Assembly: GCF_007896435.1 (NCBI RefSeq)
Contig: NZ_VCBL01000001.1
Span: forward strand, 1-64,000
Direction: 5' to 3'
Source of the DNA: Rummeliibacillus suwonensis
GTDB taxonomy: Bacteria > Bacillota > Bacilli > Bacillales_A > Planococcaceae
Length of the DNA stretch: 64,000 nt
The notes under the pieces were generated by a model. The model was not told where the DNA came from and did not search any database. It saw only the letters and a list, made by a program, of their open reading frames with translations. Within the stretch, counting starts at the first letter, position 1. Each line of letters begins with the position of its first letter. The translations under genes and the position numbers were made by a program. Below are positions 30,770 to 39,415 of the stretch, piece after piece.

Positions 30770-32266
30770 ATGAAAAAGAATATTGTTGTAAATTCACTTA
30801 AAGGTTTGGTTTATGCAAGTACTTTTGCGATTGGACTTTCAGTTTGGGGAGGAAATGCATTCGCTGAAGAATTAACAAAAGATACGACTAATGTAGAAGC
30901 ACAACAAGTAGTATCAGATTCTGCCAAGACTATAGAAGTTTCAAAAGATGCTGCATTAACAGCTGCTGAAACTAAAAGTAGTCTTACAAATAATTCTGAA
31001 GCAAATCTTTCAAACCAACAATTAGCAAATAACAATAGTGAAACAAAGGCTAAAGAAGAAGTAGTAAAAGAGACTGTTTCAGATAAAACTGCTTCAAAGG
31101 AAACTGAAACAATACCAGCTGTTTCAAATACCGAAAAAGAAGCAACTGTTTCAACAGAAGCTGAAACAACACCAGCCGTTTCAGATGCTCCAAAAGAAAC
31201 AACTGTTCCAAAACAAACTGAAACAGCACCAGTTGTTCCAAATGTCGAAAAAGAAACGACTGTTTCAGGCACAACTACTACTCCTAATCAAGAAACAAAA
31301 AGTAATAATAAAGAAACAAAATTTTCACTTATTGATATTCAACTAGGAGGAAGTCTGTTAAAACCAATCCTTGGTGATGTAGACATTAATGTTTTAGGTG
31401 GTAAAAAAACTGAAAATGCTACAGGTTCAGATTTTTCAGGCGGATTAGCACAAGTAGACATTAATGATTCTGGTCTTTTAGGCGATGTCCATGCAGGCGT
31501 TATAGAAGGAAAACATAAAAAAACTGCAGACAGTGAGTATACTTATGGAGCTCTTGTCGATGCAGATGTTTCCAATCAAATTCTTGGTGATGTTCATGCA
31601 GGAGTTGTAGAAGGGGAAGTATCGAAAACAAATGAAGCTACTACTATTCATGGTGGTTTGGTAATTGTTGACACAAACGATACACCTATTTTAGGCGATG
31701 TCCATGCAGGTGTTGGTGAATTTGAAAAGGTTATAACAAATGAAGTAACAAACCCGGGAACAGATGATCCAACAAACCCAGGAACAGATGATCCAACGAA
31801 CCCGGGAACAGATGATCCAACGAACCCAGGAACAGATGATCCAACGAACCCGGGAACAGATGATCCAACGAACCCAGGAACAGATGACCCAACAAATCCG
31901 GGAACAGATGATCCAACGAACCCAGGAACAGATGATCCAACAAATCCGGGAACAGATGATCCAACGAATCCAGGAACAGATGACCCAACAAATCCGGGTA
32001 CTGACGAACCAACAAACCCAGATGGAACGAATTCGGACAAACCAGATACAACAAATCATTCAGATAATGTAACAGATTCTAATAATAACAACGCAACAAC
32101 AAACAATCATCAAAAAGATGTAACAACTGTAGCTAAAAATATCACAAATAGTGCATTAAACGCATTGCCAACAACTGGTTCATTCTTCAGCTCAACAATG
32201 CTTTTATTCATGGCTATCATGATGTTATTCTCAGGTGTTGCTATTAGAAAATATAGATTTGAATAA
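30770..32266 (+). CDS. LPXTG cell-wall-anchored protein with shared GDVHAGV repeats
   Basis: 498 residues; ATG after AAGAAGGAG. Signal peptide (about 1-31, ending GNAFAEE); Thr/Glu-rich stalk (about 32-180); four copies of the core LGDVxxxVxxG (about 195-325: ILGDVDINVLGG, LLGDVHAGVIEG, ILGDVHAGVVEG, ILGDVHAGVGEF). Then about eleven 8-residue repeats (TNPGTDDP, about 327-415), an Asn-rich spacer, and a sorting signal LPTTG followed by a hydrophobic segment and a basic tail (RKYRFE). The Pro-rich repeat should span the wall. It lies 28 bp after the sibling protein and upstream of a sortase that probably anchors it. Confidence 0.9.
   Translation: MKKNIVVNSLKGLVYASTFAIGLSVWGGNAFAEELTKDTTNVEAQQVVSDSAKTIEVSKDAALTAAETKSSLTNNSEANLSNQQLANNNSETKAKEEVVKETVSDKTASKETETIPAVSNTEKEATVSTEAETTPAVSDAPKETTVPKQTETAPVVPNVEKETTVSGTTTTPNQETKSNNKETKFSLIDIQLGGSLLKPILGDVDINVLGGKKTENATGSDFSGGLAQVDINDSGLLGDVHAGVIEGKHKKTADSEYTYGALVDADVSNQILGDVHAGVVEGEVSKTNEATTIHGGLVIVDTNDTPILGDVHAGVGEFEKVITNEVTNPGTDDPTNPGTDDPTNPGTDDPTNPGTDDPTNPGTDDPTNPGTDDPTNPGTDDPTNPGTDDPTNPGTDDPTNPGTDDPTNPGTDEPTNPDGTNSDKPDTTNHSDNVTDSNNNNATTNNHQKDVTTVAKNITNSALNALPTTGSFFSSTMLLFMAIMMLFSGVAIRKYRFE
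31749..32015 (+). repeat. 24-bp coding tandem repeat (TNPGTDDP)
   Basis: About eleven copies of a 24-bp unit. Copies alternate between CCGGGAACA and CCAGGAACA versions, giving a partial 48-bp period, which points to recent expansion by recombination or slippage. Reading frames on the other strand across it are artefacts. Confidence 0.9.
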
Positions 32267-32325
32267 GTCATAGACGCAAGACTAACTAATCTAAAAACAA
32301 ACAATTCTATTCAAGTTTTAGTTTT

Positions 32326-32358
32326 AAAAAAGGGGGACTGATCACCCTCCTTTTTTTT
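32326..32358 (+). terminator. intrinsic terminator after the LPXTG gene
   Basis: AGGGGG and CACCCTCC form the stem around ACTGAT, followed by T8. Confidence 0.85.
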
Positions 32359-32399
32359 ATCCCGCGTTAACGACAGTAAGACCCCCAACACAAAGATTG

Positions 32400-32575
32400 G
32401 AGAGAAAGAGAGCTGGGGATTAGTTGCTCGTATGCGCCCGATAGGTTCGGGCCAACATGATGTTGGTCACTCAGGTGTTGCCATAGGACTCGGCGTTTTT
32501 AACCTAAGTTCTTCTATTTCAGTGAAGGATAGTCCCACGCGAAGCTTCACTTTACCTCATGTGAGCAGCCGTGCT
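32400..32575. repeat. dispersed intergenic repeat, family B copy 1
   Basis: About 75% alike to 34974-35128 by eye, sharing GGTTCGGGCCAACATG, GTTGGTCACTCAGGTGTTGCC and a Cys-free noncoding core. It contains a hairpin with outer arms ACTCAGGT/ACCTAAGT (32469-32509). Confidence 0.75.
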
Positions 32576-32652
32576 GACTGATATTTTTCACAAACGTTCA
32601 AATGGCAAAATGTTTTTTCTGTATATTTGACCTGTTGTTGATTTTTCCAAGA

Positions 32653-32814
32653 ATGGATGAAGTAAATAGAGCGTATGAATCCTTCAAGAAGAAAATCATC
32701 AAGAAAAAAACAAATAGTGAGTTTACTTATAAGGAAACGTCCACTAAGCTATTTCACGGACAGTATCATGAAACTTATGAAAAGAGAAAAGGTATCGAGG
32801 AGGAAATAGGATGA
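32653..32814 (+). CDS. small charged protein overlapping the sortase start
   Basis: 53 residues from ATG 32653 (the frame stays open to an ATG at 32602, but that part is hydrophobic and overlaps repeat debris). The product (MDEVNRAYESFKKKIIKKKT...) is very basic. Its stop overlaps the sortase start in the ATGA manner, which suggests translational coupling. The ribosome-binding site is weak. It may be a true small gene or simply a leader reading frame. Confidence 0.35.
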   Translation: MDEVNRAYESFKKKIIKKKTNSEFTYKETSTKLFHGQYHETYEKRKGIEEEIG

Positions 32815-33398
32815 AAAAATTAAGCAGCATACTCATTTTTTTAGGATTGGCTCTAATTATTTTTGTTGCGTATACAAAGATTCAAACGTATATGGAACAA
32901 AACAAATTAGTAGAAGAATTCAATGCGTTAACATTTCCTAAAGAAACGGAACAACAAGCAAAAGCGGCAAAATCGAAGCCGAAAGATGGAGAAACAATTG
33001 GCATTTTAAAAATTTCCAAGCTTCACTTAAAAACCCCTGTTGTAGAAGGCGCCACACAAGATGATATTAGATATGCTGTTGGACATTTACCATCAAGCGG
33101 TTCGGTAGATGATTTGGGAAAAGACAATCAAAACTTTGCTATTGCGGGGCATCGTTCTTACACATATGGTCAATTTTTTAATCGACTAGATGAATTGAAA
33201 AAGGGGAACAAAATTATTTTAAATACGAAAGAGAGAAAATTTACATATAAAGTTTTTAAAAAGAAAATTATTAAACCAACTGATGTGGAAGTGGTTAAAC
33301 CCATCAAAGGCAAATCTATCATCACGCTTATTACATGTCATCCTAAGAATTCAAATAAACAAAGATTAGTTATATTTGCAGAGTTAGCAGCCGATTAA
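32811..33398 (+). CDS. class D-like sortase
   Basis: 195 residues. An N-terminal membrane helix (about 5-22) is followed by a sortase fold with the complete catalytic set: His114 in FAIAGHRSY, Cys176 in TLITCHP and Arg185 in KQRLVIFAEL. It cleaves sorting signals such as LPTTG between Thr and Gly and joins the protein to the peptidoglycan peptide. GAGGAGGAAAT precedes the ATG. Its location 0.5 kb after the LPXTG protein, and the absence of any other substrate in the window, makes that protein the probable client. The class assignment from length and TLxTC motif is moderately sure. Confidence 0.9.
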   Translation: MKKLSSILIFLGLALIIFVAYTKIQTYMEQNKLVEEFNALTFPKETEQQAKAAKSKPKDGETIGILKISKLHLKTPVVEGATQDDIRYAVGHLPSSGSVDDLGKDNQNFAIAGHRSYTYGQFFNRLDELKKGNKIILNTKERKFTYKVFKKKIIKPTDVEVVKPIKGKSIITLITCHPKNSNKQRLVIFAELAAD

Positions 33399-33483
33399 TT
33401 TTCTTTCTATTTTCCGAATGCCAATCACCTATCAATCTGGTGTATGATGTAACTGGATCCCCATGATTAGAAGGAGTTTTAAA

Positions 33484-34716
33484 ATGAATGGCGCAAGCAT
33501 TGATATAAAAAAACAACAAGTTGAAAATGCGGCGATTTATAAATTATCGCCTTTTAAAGCATTATCGGATGAGCAAATGAGGCTGAAGGAAAAAATAATT
33601 ACTTTTTGTAAGGAAAATGTAAAAAATAGCACACCTACTGTACTTGTGATCCATGGAGATGCAGGAACGGGAAAGAGTGTATTGTTAAATTCCGTGTTTT
33701 ATGAACTTCAAATGCTATCTAAAAATAAGGTAGATGATCCTCTTTATCATACAAATAATCGCTTTATCGTGAATCATCCGGAAATGTTAAAGCTTTATAA
33801 GAATATTTCAGAGGACTTGTCGAATTTTAGAAAAAAGGATTTTGAACGACCTACATCATTTATCAATCAAATGCATAAGCAAGGGGGAACGGCAGATATT
33901 GTATTGATCGATGAGGCGCATCTTCTCCTCACCAAAAGTGATAAATATAATCGATTTTATCAGGAGAATCATTTAGAAGAGATGATCAAACTTAGTAAGG
34001 TTGTTATCATCGTTTTTGATGAAAAACAAATGTTAAAAATGAAAAGTTATTGGGACAAGCAGAAGCTACTTGAAATTATCGATCAATATCCAAATACGTC
34101 TTTTCATCTTACCAATCAATTTCGGATAAAGGCGGATCAAGATGTTATCGAGTGGATCGAGCAATTTGTACAAAAAAGGATACTTCCTCTGCCCCAAAAA
34201 CAAGACTTTGATTTTCAAATTTTTGATGATCCAGTAGAAATGTATCGGAGAATAAAAGAGAGAAATGCAACGCATCAGCTTTCCAGAATAGTTTCTACAT
34301 ATGATTATCCATATAAATTAGATGGAAAAGATTATTTTGTTCAAGAGAAAAATTTTAAGCTACGATGGGATCGTTATCAGCCAAATGCTAAACATGCTTG
34401 GGCAGAAAGAGCGGATACTATTGATGAAGTTGGTTCCGTTTATACAGTCCAAGGATTTGACTTGAATTATGTGGGCGTGATTTTAGGCCCATCGGTTTCC
34501 TATGATGAAGAACATGACCAAATTAAGATTAATAGTGACAAATATGAGGATCAAGCAGCTTTTATTCTCAGAAAAGATGTTAAAAATCCTGAAGCGATAA
34601 AGGAGCAAATCATTTTAAATTCTATCAATGTCCTTATGACGCGAGGAGTCCATGGCTTATATATCTATCCAAGCGATGCAACATTACGAAAAAAATTGCT
34701 ATCTTTATATAGATAG
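33484..34716 (+). CDS. DUF2075 family ATPase/helicase-like protein
   Basis: 410 residues from ATG 33484 after AAGGAG. Walker A GDAGTGKS (about 58-65), Walker B VLIDEAH (140-146), sensor-like FDEKQML (about 178), LTNQFRIKADQ, then TVQGFDLNYVGVI (about 325) and the closing VLMTRGVHGLYIY. This order matches DUF2075 (the Schlafen-type DNA/RNA helicase domain) in superfamily I. Members often act in restriction, defence or RNA metabolism, commonly with a nuclease domain; here no nuclease domain or partner gene is seen. Alone in its transcript, 90 bp after the sortase gene. Confidence 0.8.
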   Translation: MNGASIDIKKQQVENAAIYKLSPFKALSDEQMRLKEKIITFCKENVKNSTPTVLVIHGDAGTGKSVLLNSVFYELQMLSKNKVDDPLYHTNNRFIVNHPEMLKLYKNISEDLSNFRKKDFERPTSFINQMHKQGGTADIVLIDEAHLLLTKSDKYNRFYQENHLEEMIKLSKVVIIVFDEKQMLKMKSYWDKQKLLEIIDQYPNTSFHLTNQFRIKADQDVIEWIEQFVQKRILPLPQKQDFDFQIFDDPVEMYRRIKERNATHQLSRIVSTYDYPYKLDGKDYFVQEKNFKLRWDRYQPNAKHAWAERADTIDEVGSVYTVQGFDLNYVGVILGPSVSYDEEHDQIKINSDKYEDQAAFILRKDVKNPEAIKEQIILNSINVLMTRGVHGLYIYPSDATLRKKLLSLYR

Positions 34717-34973
34717 AACATCGGTTTTTTAACAATCATACAAGAATTGACAACAAGACCAAGAAAGAAACGGTTTTGAATGTATCCTATTTGAGCGAAT
34801 GATATCAGTAAATACAATAAATAAACGCCTTCACTCGTTACGATTGCTACTAGAGTTGCAAGAAGGTGTTTTATTTTTAATCCAAAAATCAACTTTTTTA
34901 ATTCATAAAATGAAAGAGAAGATAGATTTCTATCAATGAAAATGGTGATTCTATAGTTTTTCAGTGTCCTTAA
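34717..34973 (+). other. gap after the DUF2075 gene with terminator
   Basis: ACGCCTTC (34828) and GAAGGTGT (about 34862) form a long-loop hairpin followed by TTTATTTTT, a probable terminator. No gene seen. Confidence 0.5.
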
Positions 34974-35128
34974 GATAGATGGGGGATCAACTGCCGCATG
35001 TGTCCGATTGGTTCGGGCCAACATGTTGGTCACTCAGGTGTTGCCACAGGACGTGGCGCTTTTAACCTGAGTTCCTCTATTTCAATGGGGGATGAGGAAA
35101 ACCCGCACTGATGGAAGCTTCACTTTAT
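34974..35128. repeat. dispersed intergenic repeat, family B copy 2
   Basis: Homologous to 32400-32575. The best-preserved hairpin of the set: ACTCAGGT (35032-35039) with ACCTGAGT (35065-35072) and, nested, GCCAC (35043-35047) with GTGGC (35053-35057). The same inner hairpin with a different but still complementary outer stem occurs at 39008-39048. Confidence 0.8.
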
Positions 35129-35196
35129 AAAGCATTTGGAATTGTTATAGTCTTTAAAAACGTAAAATAGAATTTTCTCTTGCTCTTCTTCTATTT

Positions 35197-35826
35197 CTAT
35201 ACTAAATGTAACTCTTTTGCTTTTAATGCCGCTTCTGTACGAGAATTGACATTTAATAGATGATATATTTTTGATAAGTTTCGTTCAATAGTACGTTGTG
35301 TAAGATTTAATTCTGCTGCAATCGCATTATTCGTATATCCTTGTATAACATAATTTAAAATTTTTTCCTCTCTTTTATTTAATTGTAATGTCTGCTCGAT
35401 GTGAGTAGGCTCGATTTGTTCATGTACATAACTTAAAAAACTATAAGGAAGTAATATATTACCATTCATAGCATTCATGATTGTTTGAATGATTGTTTCT
35501 TTTGTTGAAGTTTTGGATAATAGTCCATAATATTTTTTTTGAGTCAATAAAAAATAATAATCTTCAATATTATCTCCTGTATAGAAAATAATTTTAGCGG
35601 AAGGTTGTATTCGTTGTATGTCATCTGCCACTTCAATTCCATTTTGCTTTGGCATATTAATATCCACTAGATAAATATCATAGGATTTTTTCAGTATACG
35701 TTTTTTTACATTTTGTACATCATTTTCTGTATCAACATCAATTTGTGTAACATCATCAAATAAAATTTTGCTTCCTTCAAGTACAATTGGATGATCATCA
35801 ATTATCAAAATTCGAATCATAATCAT
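35197..35826 (-). CDS. LuxR-family response regulator (ComA-like)
   Basis: 209 residues from ATG 35826; ATG 35832 is directly on AAAGGAG. Receiver domain (about 5-120) with Asp10/Asp11, phosphoacceptor Asp55 in IYLVDINMP and the conserved Lys near 105 (LLSKTSTKE). C-terminal LuxR HTH (about 145-205: NKREEKILNYVIQGYTNNAI, then TQRTIERNLSKIYHLLNVNS). It overlaps the kinase gene by 29 bp and is surely its partner. Palindromes upstream of the 39416 gene are candidate targets. It resembles ComA in layout, but the name is withheld because no comX or comQ is present. Confidence 0.9.
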   Translation of the reverse strand: MIMIRILIIDDHPIVLEGSKILFDDVTQIDVDTENDVQNVKKRILKKSYDIYLVDINMPKQNGIEVADDIQRIQPSAKIIFYTGDNIEDYYFLLTQKKYYGLLSKTSTKETIIQTIMNAMNGNILLPYSFLSYVHEQIEPTHIEQTLQLNKREEKILNYVIQGYTNNAIAAELNLTQRTIERNLSKIYHLLNVNSRTEAALKAKELHLV

Positions 35827-38125
35827 TGTCATCTCCTTTATCTATTCGGACATCGATTTGTACACCTTCGCCTGGATACGTATCAATTATAAGTTCTCCA
35901 TTAAAAGCAGCAACTCTTTCCTTCATCCCTAATAATCCAAAAGAAGATTTTTTCTTTATGGTAGTTAGATCAAATCCTACCCCGTTATCCATATAGAATA
36001 GATGAAATCCTTTATTATAAGGATGAAGTTCAATCTTCACATATGTTGCGTTTGAATGTTTTAAAGCATTGTTAAGCATTTCTTGAATCAGTCGATAAAT
36101 CAGCAATTCTAAATGTGCATCCGTTAGTTCTATCGATTTAATCATTCGTATTAAAGTAAAAGTTGAACGTTCCTCTACTTGTTTAAATAATCTATTTAAT
36201 GCAGTTTCTAAACCTAAAGTATTGAACAAAGGTGGTTTTAAACATTCGCAGTATTGGCGAAGTTTTTTATTCACATGAATGAGTTGTTGGTGAAGCTTAT
36301 GAATTTCTTTGTTCAAGATTACTGGATTTTTTTCATATGAAAGTTGATCAATTTTTCGTATTAAAAAAATTTGTTCTTGTAGTATTGTGTCATGTAATTC
36401 TTGACTCAATTGACTTTTTTCATGTTCAAATTCAATCCACATTAGCTTTTCTAACCATTTTGGTATGGTATTTTTAGTCTTAAATTTCTGTAGTTCCTCA
36501 AGAATCTCCTGAATCATTTGTGTATTCTCAATCGATTGATTCATATAGATGACTAGTAATTCAATCCAAAGTAGCTCTTCTTTCTTTAGATTTCCTCTCT
36601 GCCTACAATTTAATCGAATGAAGTATTTGATGGTTAAATTTTGATGTATACAAAAAACATAACCATCCTTTTGTTTAATGATTTCACCGATTTTCAATCC
36701 TTTTGCTAGTGAAGGGGTGAGGTCAACCTCCAATGCGTAATTAGTTGGTTCTGTCAAGATGAGTTCTGTTTTATGAAGAGCCATATCATATTTTATACAT
36801 GCTACAGCATCCGCTTTTACAATATGTAAAAATTGATCGGCTATTTTTTTTAATAATGAATGAATCGTTGCTTCTTTTGAGATTAACTCAATCGTTGTGT
36901 ACAGTAAATGGATGTAATCCCCTTTTGGAGAGAAAATCATCTTTCGATTCATATAATCTATTTTCTCTTTCATATAAAAAAGTAAAAGTAATGATAGAAA
37001 GAAAAATATTCCCATCATGATTATTCGTTGGAGTGAAGGCTTCGTCAAAAAATATACGCCACTTACTAACCAAATGGATGTGAAAAAGGCAAAAAAAGTA
37101 TAGTAACGCAATTTGGAAATATGATAGGAAATATGATATAAGCGTTGAACAAATTGCAAAAAAATGAAGAAAAATGGAATGATCAAAATAAACACAATAC
37201 TTATTATAGGATTGATCCATTCAGTATGAAACAACAACATAGGTAATACGTATAAAGCGAAGAATGGAATAAATGGGAAAATAATTCCCCAAAAAATAAT
37301 CATGATTTGTTTCTTTCGATAAATATAATAAGATGTCAATAAAATATAGATTATCGATAGTAGCAATGTCATAAAAGTAATCAATATGATATAGGTGTTT
37401 ACATCATGAATTGTAGGTATCACAAAACTAAGAATCATTAAAAGAAAGATAAGTAAGGGAATAAAATAATACCAAATCATTTTCTTTATATGTGGTAATT
37501 CTAGTTGCAGAAAATCAAAATAAAATTTTAAAAAATGAATGAGCAAAACTAAACAGGTGATCATGCCTGTACTATTGATAATCACTCCAATAGGATTTTG
37601 TTGTATCAAAGCACTAACACTTGCGTATGTGATAGCAACGGTTAAAAGAAAATAAAGTAAAATATTCAACGACGCGAAATTCGTAAGATGAACTCGATAT
37701 AGCAGAATAACAATACACAAAATGGCGACAGAATAAATGAATGGTAATAGAAAATAATAAAAGAAACTATAGGGCAACTCATGATAAGTGATATTTATCA
37801 TATGTAACTTCCCATTTTGATCTGAAGTTGATAGGGAAGCGGCTGTTCGAATCACTTCTGTACGGTGGTCTAATTGAGAGACAGGAACATCATTGACAGT
37901 TAGTAAGATGTCTCCTTTTTTTATATCAACAGTTTTCGCCCAATCTGGAAAATCAAAATTGGTAATGATCCAATGTCCATCATTCTTTGTAATCGTTAAG
38001 CCAATAACTGGTGAAGTATAGCTAATATAAAGCAAATAAACACTAGCGATCACATAGGCTATCAACGTGATTAAAAAGACAGGTAGTGGAATACGTTTTA
38101 TCCCCATGCTGAGCCGTTTATACAT
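35798..38125 (-). CDS. ComP-like membrane sensor histidine kinase
   Basis: 775 residues, close to ComP (about 770). One N-terminal membrane helix, a PDZ-like extracytoplasmic part (about 45-105: KTVDIKKGDILLTVNDVPVS), then about nine membrane helices (115-370). A GAF-like region (about 400-540) follows, then HisKA_3 with phosphoacceptor His578 in QELHDTILQEQ, and a HATPase domain (NNALKHSNATYVKIEL, DNGVGFD, FGLLGMKERV). This matches the quorum-sensing kinase ComP, which detects a secreted prenylated peptide. No comQ/comX pair is upstream; the nearest exported product is encoded at 41820, in the divergent cluster, and is a possible though unproven stimulus. Confidence 0.88.
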   Translation of the reverse strand: MYKRLSMGIKRIPLPVFLITLIAYVIASVYLLYISYTSPVIGLTITKNDGHWIITNFDFPDWAKTVDIKKGDILLTVNDVPVSQLDHRTEVIRTAASLSTSDQNGKLHMINITYHELPYSFFYYFLLPFIYSVAILCIVILLYRVHLTNFASLNILLYFLLTVAITYASVSALIQQNPIGVIINSTGMITCLVLLIHFLKFYFDFLQLELPHIKKMIWYYFIPLLIFLLMILSFVIPTIHDVNTYIILITFMTLLLSIIYILLTSYYIYRKKQIMIIFWGIIFPFIPFFALYVLPMLLFHTEWINPIISIVFILIIPFFFIFLQFVQRLYHISYHISKLRYYTFFAFFTSIWLVSGVYFLTKPSLQRIIMMGIFFFLSLLLLFYMKEKIDYMNRKMIFSPKGDYIHLLYTTIELISKEATIHSLLKKIADQFLHIVKADAVACIKYDMALHKTELILTEPTNYALEVDLTPSLAKGLKIGEIIKQKDGYVFCIHQNLTIKYFIRLNCRQRGNLKKEELLWIELLVIYMNQSIENTQMIQEILEELQKFKTKNTIPKWLEKLMWIEFEHEKSQLSQELHDTILQEQIFLIRKIDQLSYEKNPVILNKEIHKLHQQLIHVNKKLRQYCECLKPPLFNTLGLETALNRLFKQVEERSTFTLIRMIKSIELTDAHLELLIYRLIQEMLNNALKHSNATYVKIELHPYNKGFHLFYMDNGVGFDLTTIKKKSSFGLLGMKERVAAFNGELIIDTYPGEGVQIDVRIDKGDDNDYDSNFDN

Positions 38126-38330
38126 GTTTTCTCTTTAAATACTATTTGAATCGCTAGTTGTTCGCCTGTGTTTATTCCTCTTAAGGATAAACGGTTTTTG
38201 TTCAATAACATTATAAACATTGGATTTTTCTCTATATATTTCATCATATTCAAATCCCTCATTTTATAAATATTCGAGCTTCTTTTGGTACTACAAAAAA
38301 ATATTCTGATAATTTAAATATATTTTTTCA

Positions 38331-38579
38331 GGCGTGTTGATTATCCAATTTAATCCATAAAAATAGGGTAATTCGTTGATTTCCGCTCCGACTTGCTCAC
38401 TTTCCTGCGGGGCGAATGCTGAGCCTCCTCGCTACGCTGTGGGGTCTCATCTATTCGCTTTTCCCGCGGGAGTCGAGCAAGCCTCCGCTCCAATCTATAT
38501 AAATGGTCCTAAAAATACAGGGCTTTTCAAAAATTACGCCAAACGGATACCCCTAATTTTTGTAAAATCAACACGTGTG
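38331..38579. repeat. MITE-like repeat with terminal inverted repeats, copy 1
   Basis: Starts GGCGTGTTGATTA and ends AATCAACACGTGTG, forming terminal inverted repeats of about 12 bp. The GC-rich interior (CTTTCCTGCGGGGC ... TTCGCTTTTCCCGCGGGA ... TCGAGCAAGCC) is shared with copies at 38897 and 54219. No coding capacity. Confidence 0.75.
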
Positions 38580-38896
38580 ATTTTTTTTGGTGGAAAGTAA
38601 TTAGTTTCACTTTTATTTATAGTAAAATATAAAAATCTCATTTTTCGTTAAGTGTTACTTAAATGATAGGCATAGCTCACTAGCTAAAATGATTTGTCAC
38701 ATATTCATAAAGATTTCGTATCTCTTACATATACACAAAGTACTCTTAAAATAGTTTTTTATAGATATCAGTATTAATTTTATCAATAATGGTAAAATTT
38801 TTAAATAATTTTAACGAATTTTACAAAAATATTTCAAATTATGGGATGTGTATTTTTAAATTGATAGGAAACAGGCAAAAGAAATTTAATTTATCA

Positions 38897-39262
38897 AGCG
38901 TGTTGATTATCCAATTTTCTCCACAAAATATAAGTGTATTCACTGGTTTCCGTTACGGCTTGCTCGCTTTCCTGCGGGCAAACGCTGGGGGCAACAGGAT
39001 GTTGGTCACGGAATTGTTGCCACAGGACGTGGCGTTCTTAGATTCCGTTCCTTCAATCGCTTCGCTGCGGGGTCTCAACTGTTCGCTTTTCCCGCGGGAC
39101 ATTGAATTGACTTCCTGAATCCACACCGCACGAAGGAAATGCGTGCATTTTCGAGGAGTCGAGCAAGCCTTCACTCCAATCTACATAAATGGAGCTAAAA
39201 ATACATGTTTTTTTAGAATTTTGTGCAATTTATCACCTGTTTTTTTCCTAATCAACACGCCT
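38897..39262. repeat. MITE-like repeat with terminal inverted repeats, copy 2
   Basis: Starts AGCGTGTTGATTA and ends TAATCAACACGCCT. Longer than copy 1 because it contains an extra block (about 38985-39060) with a strong hairpin: ACGGAAT/ATTCCGT around GCCAC/GTGGC. This block is related to the core of family B repeats. Confidence 0.8.
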
Positions 39263-39328
39263 GTTAATCTAGGATTCAATTTTTGAAAAGGTACAAACAG
39301 CTTGATATTCTGTTTTTTGTCAACAATA

Positions 39329-39365
39329 CGACAAAGATTTGTCGGAAACTACACCTAGACATGTC
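39329..39365. promoter_or_regulatory. palindromes upstream of the transporter cluster, possible response-regulator sites
   Basis: A perfect palindrome CGACAAAGATTTGTCG (39329-39344) and GACATGTC (39358-39365). TGTCGG occurs in both, 22 bp apart, two helical turns. LuxR-type regulators such as ComA bind palindromes of similar size, and the ComA-like gene is next door, so this is a plausible target. Confidence 0.5.
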
Positions 39366-39415
39366 GGTGAAAGTTATCTTAATCTATAGGTGTAAGTTAT
39401 TAGGAGAGTGGTAGA

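Larger units (their letters stand above)
38126..39415. other. 1.3-kb gene-free interval with two repeat elements and regulatory palindromes
   Basis: Between the divergent kinase and permease genes. It holds two MITE-like repeats (38331-38579 and 38897-39262) and, near the right end, palindromes at 39329-39365. A 109-codon frame across the second repeat is an artefact. The long interval should contain promoters for both directions. Confidence 0.6.

Noticed and set aside
31648-32072. Minus- and other-frame reading frames with Pro/Gly/Ser or Gln/Arg repeats
   Set aside because: Shadows of the TNPGTDDP tandem repeat in the LPXTG gene.
38789-39118. 109-codon reading frame through the second MITE-like repeat
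   Set aside because: It spans the repeat's noncoding interior and has no ribosome-binding site.
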